DNA from: JTS-RE37 sp041744575
GTDB lineage: Bacteria; Bacteroidota; Bacteroidia; Flavobacteriales; Flavobacteriaceae
Assembly: GCA_041744575.1 (NCBI GenBank)
Contig: JBGTKP010000057.1
Location: forward strand, 1 to 64,000
Direction of reading: 5' to 3'
Length of the DNA: 64,000 bases
Of this stretch, positions 9,384 to 18,300 are shown piece by piece. Each line of letters starts with the position of its first letter. The first letter of the stretch is position 1. The translations under genes and the position numbers were made by a program. A model generated the notes under the pieces. The model did no database searches, was not told the origin of the DNA, and saw only the letters and a list, made by a program, of their open reading frames with translations.

Positions 9384-9791
9384 CTAGCCATTATAGCTTA
9401 CAAAATTTCTGGGAGTTTCATATAGTACAATCTCCAGTTCCTTGTCTTTGGGGATATGAGGTCTTAACCTGTTCCAGATGACAATGGCAATATTTTCAGC
9501 AGTGGGATTGAGATCCATAAACTCCGAAACTTCTTCGTTGAGGTTCTTGTGATCCATGGTTTCCTCAATGTGTTCTCGGATCAAATTCTTAACAATTTTC
9601 AGATCTATAACGAATCCGGTTTGCGGATCTACCTCCCCATAAATACTTACATAGAGCTCATAATTATGGCCGTGATAATTTGGATTGCTGCACTTCCCGA
9701 AAACCCTGCGATTTTTTTCATCATCCCAGTCGGGCCGGAACAACCGGTGTGCCGCGTTAAAATGTGCTTTTCTGCTAACTTTTACCTTCAT
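9384..9791 (-). CDS. 6-pyruvoyltetrahydropterin synthase family protein
   Basis: A 135-residue T-fold enzyme with zinc ligands in FNAAHRL (His15) and NYHGHNY (His41, His43). A Cys five residues before HGH (KCSNPNYHGH) matches the spacing of animal PTPS (C-x5-HGH), not that of QueD (C-x3-HGH). DHKNLNEE supplies the catalytic His and the pterin-binding Glu comes late. It probably converts dihydroneopterin triphosphate to a tetrahydropterin. A queuosine role cannot be ruled out. The start overlaps the idi stop by 4 bp. Confidence 0.85.
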   Translation of the reverse strand: MKVKVSRKAHFNAAHRLFRPDWDDEKNRRVFGKCSNPNYHGHNYELYVSIYGEVDPQTGFVIDLKIVKNLIREHIEETMDHKNLNEEVSEFMDLNPTAENIAIVIWNRLRPHIPKDKELEIVLYETPRNFVSYNG

Positions 9792-10324
9792 GAACTTGAA
9801 TCTATTTTCACCAGGAAATTGTAAAATTTCTCAAAAATAATTCTGGACCATATGGTGTATTTTTCTGGGTCATTATTCATTTCCTCTTTGATTGCCGCTG
9901 GAGAAAGCCACTTCCAGGATGCCACTTCCTTCTGGTTTATATTGGGGGCGTCATTATAATATCCCAGAAGTACATGGTCCAGTTCATGCTCAATCAATCC
10001 ATTATCAAATGGTGCTTTATAAATAAATTGGAAAAGGGCTTCCAGCTCTGTTGTGAAGCCCATTTCCTCCATCAACCTTCTTTGTCCGGCCTGAATGTTT
10101 GATTCCCCAAGCCGCTGGTGACTGCAACATGTATTGGTCCACAGAAGGGGCGAATGATATTTTATTGCGGAGCGTTGTTGCAGCATGACCTCTCCTGCAT
10201 CGTTCAATATAAACACGGAAAAAGCCCTATGAAGCATGCCTTTTTGGTGTGCTTCCATTTTTGCCATCATCCCGATCTGACGATCTTTCCGGTCTACCAA
10301 TATGACATTTTCTTTGCTATCCAT
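9788..10324 (-). CDS. idi: Isopentenyl-diphosphate delta-isomerase, type 1
   Basis: This Nudix-fold enzyme interconverts isopentenyl and dimethylallyl diphosphate, the branch step for carotenoids, menaquinone and lipid carriers. It shows the active-site Cys in TNTCCSHQ, the Nudix-like stretch RRLMEEMGF and the catalytic Glu in HELDHVLLG. ATG 10324 is preferred to 10333 because a TAnnTTTG element at 10335-10342 would place the transcript start at about 10330. It is the first gene of a four-gene operon. Confidence 0.93.
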   Translation of the reverse strand: MDSKENVILVDRKDRQIGMMAKMEAHQKGMLHRAFSVFILNDAGEVMLQQRSAIKYHSPLLWTNTCCSHQRLGESNIQAGQRRLMEEMGFTTELEALFQFIYKAPFDNGLIEHELDHVLLGYYNDAPNINQKEVASWKWLSPAAIKEEMNNDPEKYTIWSRIIFEKFYNFLVKIDSSS

Positions 10325-10334
10325 ATCGAACAAA

Positions 10335-10342
10335 CAAAAGTA
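10335..10342 (-). promoter_or_regulatory. Candidate -7 promoter element for idi operon
   Basis: The minus strand reads TACTTTTG, matching TAnnTTTG, 10 nt before the ATG at 10324. This gives a very short leader. No -33 TTTG at normal spacing. Confidence 0.45.
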
Positions 10343-10414
10343 AGACCTTTAGCCTATTTATTAGGTTAATGGGTTCATAATTGTGGATATAACCAGAAGG
10401 ATTGCAGGAAGGAC

Positions 10415-11377
10415 TTAAAAAAACCGGGGTGATTTTAATTGGCCGATTACCCTGATAAAGTCATAGCGAAGGATAATTTCAAACGAACCATTATTATAAA
10501 CGGCGCTGCCCAATTCTGTAATTTCCCTGTCATAGGCGAGACCAATCAGAAATTCCGGGGAGATCTGGAACCCTGCGAGAGCACTCACGGCAGCGTCCCA
10601 ACGGTACGCTGCTCCAAGAATGAACTTTTCATTGTACATAAAATTTGCTGAAAAATCTGCCTGTAACGGGGCACCCTGAACCACCTTGGCAAGTGCGGCA
10701 GGTTTGAATTTCCAAAAAGGGCCCAGATCGAAGACGTAGCCCGTCATCAGATAAAAGTTGAGTTGTTCCCTGGCGGTTGAAAGGGAGGAAGTGTCAAAGT
10801 GCGTGGTTTCGAGAAACCTGGGCACAGATAACCCGGCGTAAAAGGTATCGGTATGATAGTAGATGCCACTACCTATATTGGGTGATATCCTATTGGAAAT
10901 ATCCTGCTGGAGTGTAGGGTCCGGTCCTCCCGGGTTGGTCAGGTCCTGATTCAGTTCAGAAAACCGGATATCCAGGAGATGTACACTGGCCTTCAATCCA
11001 AAACTGAGTTTTGCGACATCAGAAAGGAGAATGGTGTAAGAAATGTCGCCATCAAAATAAGTTTCCGAAGTAGGTCCGATCTGATCATTGACAATAGACA
11101 ATCCGAGGCCTACTCCCCTATAACCAACGGGACTATGAATATTTAGCGTTTGGGTTTTAGGAGCCCCGTCCAGACCCACCCATTGTGACCGGTGCAGGGC
11201 CGCGATACTGAGGTGCCCCCGCGAACCGGTATAGCCTGGATTCACAGTAACCGTATTATACATGTACTGAGTATATTGCGCGTCCTGTTGTGCCTGGCAA
11301 GGCCAAAACGCACCGCAAAACAGGAAGATCAGGTATCTGAAGATCTTGTTATTGCCGGAAGTAAGATTTATAATCAT
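10415..11377 (-). CDS. PorP/SprF family type IX secretion protein
   Basis: An outer-membrane beta-barrel protein of 320 residues with a signal peptide, then QQDAQYTQYMYNTVTVNPGYTGSRG, the signature of the PorP/SprF family. SprF is required for secretion and surface display of SprB, a type B sorting-domain substrate encoded next to it. Here the gene lies 6 nt downstream of a type B substrate (11384-13390), so it is inferred to be the dedicated outer-membrane partner of that protein. It is a paralogue of the protein at 22003-22956. Confidence 0.9.
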   Translation of the reverse strand: MIINLTSGNNKIFRYLIFLFCGAFWPCQAQQDAQYTQYMYNTVTVNPGYTGSRGHLSIAALHRSQWVGLDGAPKTQTLNIHSPVGYRGVGLGLSIVNDQIGPTSETYFDGDISYTILLSDVAKLSFGLKASVHLLDIRFSELNQDLTNPGGPDPTLQQDISNRISPNIGSGIYYHTDTFYAGLSVPRFLETTHFDTSSLSTAREQLNFYLMTGYVFDLGPFWKFKPAALAKVVQGAPLQADFSANFMYNEKFILGAAYRWDAAVSALAGFQISPEFLIGLAYDREITELGSAVYNNGSFEIILRYDFIRVIGQLKSPRFF

Positions 11378-11383
11378 TGCTAT

Positions 11384-13390
11384 TTATCTGTTCAGGTACA
11401 AATACCCAGTAAGTGTTTTCATATTGCCCGTAGCATCTTCGTAATCAAGGATATAAAAATAGGTGCCGACAGGTAGCTTATGATCTGCATCTACCGTAAC
11501 CCTGCCTGTTGATGTGCCATCAAATGTGTTGCCCTGTGAATTGTACGCTCTGGTAAGATACACGAGTACGCCCCATCTGTTATATATCTTTAGGGTATTG
11601 TTCGGATAGGCCTCTAAGCCCCGGATGGTCAGTACATCATGTATGCCATCTCCGTTCGGCGTAACCACGTTGAACACTTCCAATTCATCCGAGTTCGCTT
11701 CAAGATAATCAGGCCTGCCATTATTGTCCTGATCATCATTTGTATAGTTACCGTCCTTATTTGAATCCTCGTCGATGGTCATTCTTCCATCATTATCATC
11801 GTCAGTATCCCGGTAATCTGATTCTCCGTCATTATCGGTATTGGGAAGATCCATCAGCGGATCATCAAACTCATCATTTACGTCGATATCAATAACCGTA
11901 GTGCCTTCGTAGCCATCATCAAGACCATCTCCATCCTTGTCAGATCCTATCGGGGATACTTCCGGTATTCCATCGTGATCAAAATCATGACCTTCCACAA
12001 AATCCGGAACTCCATCATTGTCGGAATCCTCATCAACATAGTCCGGCAGGCCGTCATTGTCTGTATCTTCAGGAATTATTCCAACACCATTGCCATTTTC
12101 GTAGGCATCATCCAGACCGTTATCGTTGGAATCTATACCTGCCGGCGGGAGGTATCCGGAGGTCGATTGACCTTCCACATTATCCGGTATTCCGTCTCCA
12201 TCACTGTCTACATCCATATAGTCAGCAATACCATCCCCATCAGTATCCGTAGGATTTGTAGATGGATCATTGTCCGAATCAAGGTTGATATCTTCAAAAC
12301 TATCTACAATACCATCATTGTCGGTATCAAGATCGATGCCCCTTGGATTGACTACGACAGTTACCGTAGCCGTGCTACAAACACCGAGAAGATCACATAT
12401 GGTATATGTAAAGGAATCGGTACCCTGAAAATTATTGTTAGGGGTATAAATAACCCTGTCATCTGAAGGGTTGGCAGGGGTTCCGTTGGTCTGTACGGAC
12501 AAGGTACCGTTTCCGGGATTTGTTACCGTAAAGGTTCCGGCAGCAGGAAGGTCATTGTCATTTGCCAGGACTGCTACGTTTACCTGCTGATTCACCAGGG
12601 TGGCCACCATATCGCCTATTGCGTCAACAACAGGGATTACCGTAATGTTAACAGTTGCTGAACTGCAGTCTCCCATCGTGTTGCAGACAATATATTCAAA
12701 ACTATCCTGGCCGCGGTAATCGGGATCGGGTGTATAGGTAATTACATCGTCCTGCGGATCATTTGGTGTACCGTTGCTGTTAATAGACACGGAACCATGT
12801 GTCGGATTCCCAGCAGTAATAGTCCCACTTATTGGAAGGTTGCTGTCATTGTCAAATACAGGAATCACTATGGATGTATCTTCATTGAGACTGATCAGAT
12901 CATCTGTGAGGGTGGCCGCCTGTTGCAGACAGACTACTGTAAACTCAGGAAGAAGAATGGCATTTCCCGCCTTTGATAAGGTCGCTCTATAAGTAACCAC
13001 ACTGGTAGAAGCGGTTACCACTGGGCGCAATTGATTACCTGTCACTGAAGGTGACCAGCTCACCAATGCACTCCCGCTGACATTCGCGGTAATGTCAAGG
13101 GTCACTTTATTCTCCGGATCTGTACAATCCGTTAATATGAAATATCCTGTTGCATTCGAACCACACAGGGTGCCATCATAAGTCGCAAAGTAAACACCCG
13201 GGCTGCTTGTCTCGTAATAAAAATTTGTTGAAAGAACAGTAGAAGTGTCCGACGCTTCGTACCAGCGGTAATTTCCCTCATCTCCTGCATTTGGTGCCTG
13301 TAGTAAAAACTGTGCACTGGATGTACCTATACCAAGCATCGTGAATACGAGGCATAATGCCAGGTGAAGATTTCGGAGGTCGGAGGTCAA
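11384..13390 (-). CDS. T9SS type B substrate with Ig-like and TSP3 repeats
   Basis: A secreted 668-residue surface protein. After the signal peptide (cleavage near TSSAQ) come a variable domain, then two cadherin/Ig-like tandem domains (about 165-250 and 260-340, each ending in a YTP....G.DSF.Y.VC pattern). Aspartate-rich thrombospondin type 3 calcium-binding repeats span about 345-565. The C-terminal 95 residues (FNVVTPNGDGIHDVL, NRWGVLVY, PVGTYFYIL, TGYLYL) form the gliding-motility-associated type B sorting domain. It is presumably exported by the type IX system and held at the surface with the PorP protein encoded next. It is probably an adhesin. Confidence 0.9.
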   Translation of the reverse strand: MTSDLRNLHLALCLVFTMLGIGTSSAQFLLQAPNAGDEGNYRWYEASDTSTVLSTNFYYETSSPGVYFATYDGTLCGSNATGYFILTDCTDPENKVTLDITANVSGSALVSWSPSVTGNQLRPVVTASTSVVTYRATLSKAGNAILLPEFTVVCLQQAATLTDDLISLNEDTSIVIPVFDNDSNLPISGTITAGNPTHGSVSINSNGTPNDPQDDVITYTPDPDYRGQDSFEYIVCNTMGDCSSATVNITVIPVVDAIGDMVATLVNQQVNVAVLANDNDLPAAGTFTVTNPGNGTLSVQTNGTPANPSDDRVIYTPNNNFQGTDSFTYTICDLLGVCSTATVTVVVNPRGIDLDTDNDGIVDSFEDINLDSDNDPSTNPTDTDGDGIADYMDVDSDGDGIPDNVEGQSTSGYLPPAGIDSNDNGLDDAYENGNGVGIIPEDTDNDGLPDYVDEDSDNDGVPDFVEGHDFDHDGIPEVSPIGSDKDGDGLDDGYEGTTVIDIDVNDEFDDPLMDLPNTDNDGESDYRDTDDDNDGRMTIDEDSNKDGNYTNDDQDNNGRPDYLEANSDELEVFNVVTPNGDGIHDVLTIRGLEAYPNNTLKIYNRWGVLVYLTRAYNSQGNTFDGTSTGRVTVDADHKLPVGTYFYILDYEDATGNMKTLTGYLYLNR

Positions 13391-13416
13391 TTTTAAAGCT
13401 ATCTTTTGTATTCAGT

Positions 13417-14673
13417 TTATTTAACCACAAAGACTACATTGATCAGGGAATTGTAATCCATGGGTTGAGCAATAATATCATAGGTCATTACACCGCTGGC
13501 ATTAATGCTGAGATTGGCAAAAACCGTTGGATCATAGTATGTTACGTAATAATACAGTTGATTGGCATTATAAGTGGGTATGGCCGCAGGGGCTCCCGTA
13601 CTTGCAGCCGAAGAAGGCAAAGTCATTCCATATTGATTAAGATACTGCTGGTATAAGTTGATGGTGAAGGCAGTTCCATTTACCGATGCGTCTACAGCAA
13701 TTGAGGGTGGGTAAAAGATTCTTGCCGCCTTGGATGTAATAGGTGCAATGGCATCTATTACTTCCTGAACTGTAGTCTCAAGGGTAGGTGACACAACACC
13801 ACCTTCATCCATATCAACCGGCGTCCTTAGCGCTACTTCATCATCAAATTGGTCATCCGTATTGGATACGATGGTAGCGGTTCCATCCTCATTGGTATAG
13901 GTGAAGGTACCATCCCCGTTGTCTGTTAAGGTACTCAGGGTTTCGGTAAAGGTGGTCACCGTCCCGTCCTCACTGGTATAGGTAAAGCTGCCGTTCCCGT
14001 TGTCAACAAGGGTGGTGGTCGTATCGGTGGTATCGATGGTCACCGAGGTGCCAAAGTCGTCCGTGATGGTATAACTGCCATCGGTGTTGTCTACCACCGT
14101 AGCGATCTTTGAGTCGAAGGTAGTGGCTACCCCGTCCTCATTGGTATAGGTGAAGGTACCATCCCCGTTGTCTGTTAAGGTACTCAGGGTTGATGCGGTC
14201 GCACTTATCTGATCGATGGCATCCTGTACATTTATTGCTCCTATCCCGGAAGTGCCATTATTATATGGAACTTCCAATGCGGTTTGATCATCTGTTCCGG
14301 TATTGGCAAGTGCAGCAAGATTCACTGTTACGGTATTGCCATTTTCAATTCTCAGGGAAAGCGTATTGGTAGCCGGATTAAAGGTAAAGGCTTGAAGATT
14401 TTGATCATCTGTAGAAGTCAATTCCCATGAATTCCCATCCCAATAATAAATGATACCAGTAGTGGTATTCACGTAAATATCCCCTGTATCTGCCCCTGAG
14501 GGTGAAGTTCCTCCGGCCGCATTCACTGCAGTTCCACTCAGTACCTCACAATTACACTGATCCTGGAGGGTGACCGTAGTTTGTGCAAATGTAAATCCGG
14601 AAATAAGAAAAAGAAGCAACAGAATTCTTTTATCCAAGATCGGATGATTTCTTAATGTCATTTTTGTTACCAT
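13417..14673 (-). CDS. Secreted repeat protein, hypothetical
   Basis: The 418-residue protein has a signal peptide (hydrophobic core, cleavage near TFAQT) and a central array, about 155-275, of imperfect units LxDNGDGTFTYTxEDGxxTxF. It starts 26 nt upstream of the type B substrate gene, so the three genes probably form one operon. I see no type A or B sorting domain; the C-terminus (VVFVVK) is beta-rich. Such repeats are frequent in flavobacterial surface proteins of unknown role. Two copies of one unit are identical over 57 bp, which points to recent duplication or conversion. Confidence 0.8.
   Translation of the reverse strand: MVTKMTLRNHPILDKRILLLLFLISGFTFAQTTVTLQDQCNCEVLSGTAVNAAGGTSPSGADTGDIYVNTTTGIIYYWDGNSWELTSTDDQNLQAFTFNPATNTLSLRIENGNTVTVNLAALANTGTDDQTALEVPYNNGTSGIGAINVQDAIDQISATASTLSTLTDNGDGTFTYTNEDGVATTFDSKIATVVDNTDGSYTITDDFGTSVTIDTTDTTTTLVDNGNGSFTYTSEDGTVTTFTETLSTLTDNGDGTFTYTNEDGTATIVSNTDDQFDDEVALRTPVDMDEGGVVSPTLETTVQEVIDAIAPITSKAARIFYPPSIAVDASVNGTAFTINLYQQYLNQYGMTLPSSAASTGAPAAIPTYNANQLYYYVTYYDPTVFANLSINASGVMTYDIIAQPMDYNSLINVVFVVK
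13886..13942 (-). repeat. 57-bp exact direct repeat, copy 1
   Basis: Identical to 14135-14191, 249 bp away and in the same reading frame. It encodes the TDNGDGTFTYTNEDG unit of the repeat protein. Confidence 0.9.
14135..14191 (-). repeat. 57-bp exact direct repeat, copy 2
   Basis: Second copy of the sequence at 13886-13942. The flanking units of the array are diverged, so this identity stands out. Confidence 0.9.
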
Positions 14674-15353
14674 TTATTGTCTGAGGGATCATCCTCTGTG
14701 TCTTTTCAAAAACACAATCAAGGATCTATCCACGCCGGCACCATTAGTTCAGAAATGACCGCGCCGGACTCAGAAAATAAGTCGGCCTTAGTTGATGGAG
14801 ATATGGATTTAAGAGGAGAAATTGTACTCTTAGGGCCATAATCGATTTATCCAGGCTAAACATAATACTGTCGGTTAAGTCATTCATATTGGGGCTTGCT
14901 GTAATACTGTTTATCATTCCCTAATGTCTAAACAGTTGAATTACATCATACAAAATTAACCTTAAGGCTACCATTGGAAAATAAATGTTGTGTAAGTGAA
15001 TTTTAGGACGGTATACGTGCAGATAATTGAGGTTGTCACAGTCTTCACCTCATTGTTCTTTCAAGATTCGTTGGTCGATTAACCCAATTATAGCAGCATT
15101 TACCGAGTGTCCGTTCGTAAGAAAAATCTTAAGAGTATTGTTTTTTATGCTGCCGGTAATTGTGGAAATCCATTTTTCGTTGGTCCATGTTACCTGCCTG
15201 ATATACAAGCGAATTGAAAACAGCACCGACCTTCCTTTTGGCACCCATCTTTAGGCTTTGGGAGACCATAAAATATGTTTTTCAAGGTATTTTATTATCC
15301 AGGCACCATAAGAGGAGTAGCTTAGTATAGAGCCTGCGAAAATGAGCGGATCC
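14674..15353. other. 680-bp gene-poor region
   Basis: No recognisable gene was found on either strand. The longest minus-strand frame (15050-15244, 64 codons) and a plus-strand frame over the same bases carry no known motif. A minus-strand TAATTTTG element (14951-14958) could be a promoter for the operon starting at 14673, with a leader of about 280 nt. The region could also hold decayed 3' sequence of the 1491-codon gene upstream. Confidence 0.5.
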
Positions 15354-18300
15354 TTAATTTGTATTTACCCTATAAGTAATTCTTCGATTGGTAATAAGCG
15401 TATAGATCTTGACCAATCCAAGGGGTGAAAATTCTGAAGTAGTATTCAATATACTGGCCGTGGCGGTTATTCTGCTGCCAATGATGATTCCGGCAGGTTT
15501 TGGAATGGAAATTCTGAATTTATTGGTAGTATCTGTATTTCCATCCAGATCCGTATAGGTCGTAATACGGCTGTCAGAGTCAGCAGGACTTCCCTCAGCC
15601 GCCGCTCCAATAAATACCTGGCCTTCTCCGTAATCCATGGTCCGTCCTAATTGATTATCTCCCGGGCTGGCGGATCCTTCAGTGATATCCGATATAAAAA
15701 ATTCCAAATTCACTCCGGGTCTGCACCAGCCTTCAAAAACCAAATTGGTTGGAGTGGCGTAAATGGCAGAGAATACAGGAAAATTGGAGGCTCCGTTTGG
15801 GCCGCCATCAGCATCGCCGGCGTCATTGACAGTTACACCATTTCCCATCCCATTGCCCGGATCCAGATCTATCCCCAATGCTTGCCCTGGGTTTCCATTA
15901 GCGTAAATGGCATTTCGAGAGATTAGATTGCCATTTGTATTTCCGCCACCTAAAACAATTCCGGCTCCGGAATTATGATGAATTCTATTTTCCAGTATTG
16001 TTGAATTGCTGCCGTCAAGCCGAATACCGACATGCTCGATCCTACCCGCACAATTTCCTCCGTTAAGGCCTGAATTGGTTATCGAATTGTCAGTTATGCT
16101 GACTCCGCCAGAGTAACCAACCCCATCGATTCCGAGTGAGGCTGCACTTTCAATCAGGTTCTGATGAATGGATATGCCGGTTCCACTTTGTAATTTAATA
16201 TTGTCATCACAAGCAGTTATTCCATTTCCTGTGATATGATTTTTTAATACCGACGTTGCTGTGCCGCCATTGATCAGAATGCCAGAATTGGCATTCTGAG
16301 AAATATAATTTTCTTGAACAACAAGTGTCCCACCCAATACCTCAATCCCATAAAGCAGGTTTCCGGAATTAATCCCCTGGGCGTTTACCCCCATAAAATT
16401 ATTGGAAATGGTCAAAGCACCATTTTGAGAAATAATGCCGGAATTGCCCCCACCAAAAATGGAAATATTCCGAATCGTGTTGCCATTACCCTGAGAGCGG
16501 ATTACATTTCCCGCGTCACGGTGTAATTGAATTTCAGGACGATCATACGCAGGAAGAACACTTCCAGATATGCCGACAACGGACCCACCGGCTCCAAGCG
16601 TTCCGGCATTCGAATTTCCGGAATAAGCAGTTTGGGTCCGGCCGTCAATAATGGTTTGGCCGGCTATAAGGGGGGTCAGGGATCTTATGTCCGAGATATA
16701 TATATCAAAATATCCGGATATATATCGGGTATCCGGAAGTCTACCCAGGGGATCACCAGCAGGTGGGATCATGAAAATGGAAACGTCGTCTCCCGGTGCC
16801 GGATTGAAAAGACCATTGTTCTCTATATCAAGGGTACTTTCATCCAGATTATTCGCGTTGGTAATAAACTGCTCCAAGGATCCCTGACCATATTCATTGG
16901 TATTAACAATGGTATTGAAATTGAAACCAAAGTCGATACCAACCACTCCGTTACCCGAAACGGTTACGGCAGAGAGACTCTGGGCACCGCTAAATATTCC
17001 TAAAGCGGCATCCTGAAAAGCCTTGGGATCCGCCCCGCCCACCTGAGTGGTAACAGGCGTGATGCTGGCGGCAGAGCCATGGCTTCTGTAGGTTTGTACC
17101 GGAAAACAATCTGAACAGTTTAAACCTCCGGTTCTATTCGATTTAACGGTATTATTCACCACCTTAATCCAGTAATCGCCATCTGCCATTCCACCGAATG
17201 AATAGTCCCCGTTTACATCTGTGTTATTTCTCTCTATAAAATCTCCGGCCGAATCAAATAATTCTACTATGGCGCCAGATACTCCTAAACCTCCCGAGGC
17301 GACCTGGTTCCGACCTGCTCCACCAGGATAGGCGCTATCTTCAAAAACGGTTCCGGAAATTAAGTTCGATGGGACTTTTATCACAACGGCAGCAGAGATA
17401 ACAAAGTCCTGTCCTACATCCACATTGGCCGTCACCTGACTATCCGCTGGTGAAATAAAGGATGATATGTCATAAGTATCTAGATCCACACCATATATAA
17501 CCGAGTTATTGTATATCGGCAAAACGGTATTGTCATAAAGCGTAGAGTTATATGAATTGTTCCCAGTCTGACCCCCATCCCCGGTAAGCACGAATGTTGT
17601 TCCACCCTGATTGGTTATTGATAATTCTTCAGGGTTGGTCGACCCGCTGCTGGATCCATTCAGGTCGGGATCTCCTTCCCAGGATAAAAATGTGGCCTTT
17701 GCACCGGACCCGGCGATCGCATAAAAGGAATCCAGGGTAAATGATGTTCCCTCATTGCTTAAGCCATCAAATCCCTGGTATAAGTTAATGTTGACTGCCG
17801 GGAGGTTGGGATCTTCATAAAATATAATCAGGGTCCAACCGCCCAACACGGTGGATGTAGAACAGTAATTTCCGGTATTGTCAATATTCAAATCGCTAAA
17901 ATCATACGTATTGGTCGAAGGGTTAGGAATGGCCAGTATGATGCTGGTTACGTCACTCACATAGCCATAGAACTCTCTGTTCGTCAGGGTGGTTTGATAC
18001 AGGAAATTGGCCGAAACTGACTGTCCTTCAAAGGTGATTGTGGCGTCCCTTACGGTATTGGAATGCGCCCAATATAAAAAGGCCTTCGATACGGTGGCGG
18101 TTACCGGAATCGGAGACACAAGGGTATTGGATGAAGATGTGGTAATGGTACACGGACTGACACCATTGGCACCTGTCCGCAACGTTCCTCCGGTGGTAGA
18201 ATAGTCAAAATAACCATCAAATTCCTGAAAAAGAGTGAGCGGGTCATTGGCCAGGATCTGTGAGTTTATAGTTCCTGTTCCTGTATCACTGATATTGATG

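Noticed and set aside
9384..9791. Calling the T-fold enzyme QueD
   Set aside because: The Cys-to-HGH spacing is five, as in animal PTPS, and no other queuosine genes are nearby. The broader family name was kept.
11975..12466. A 163-codon plus-strand ORF opposite the TSP3 repeats
   Set aside because: The Asp/Gly-rich repeats of the minus-strand gene create long open frames on the other strand, seen as an Ile/Val/Arg-rich product with no motif. The minus-strand gene has a signal peptide and sorting domain.
15050..15244. A 64-codon minus-strand ORF in the 680-bp gap
   Set aside because: It contains a short stretch that faintly recalls surface-protein sorting domains (NNTLKIFLTNG), but the rest does not fit and no start or partner is convincing. 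It is left as part of an unexplained region.
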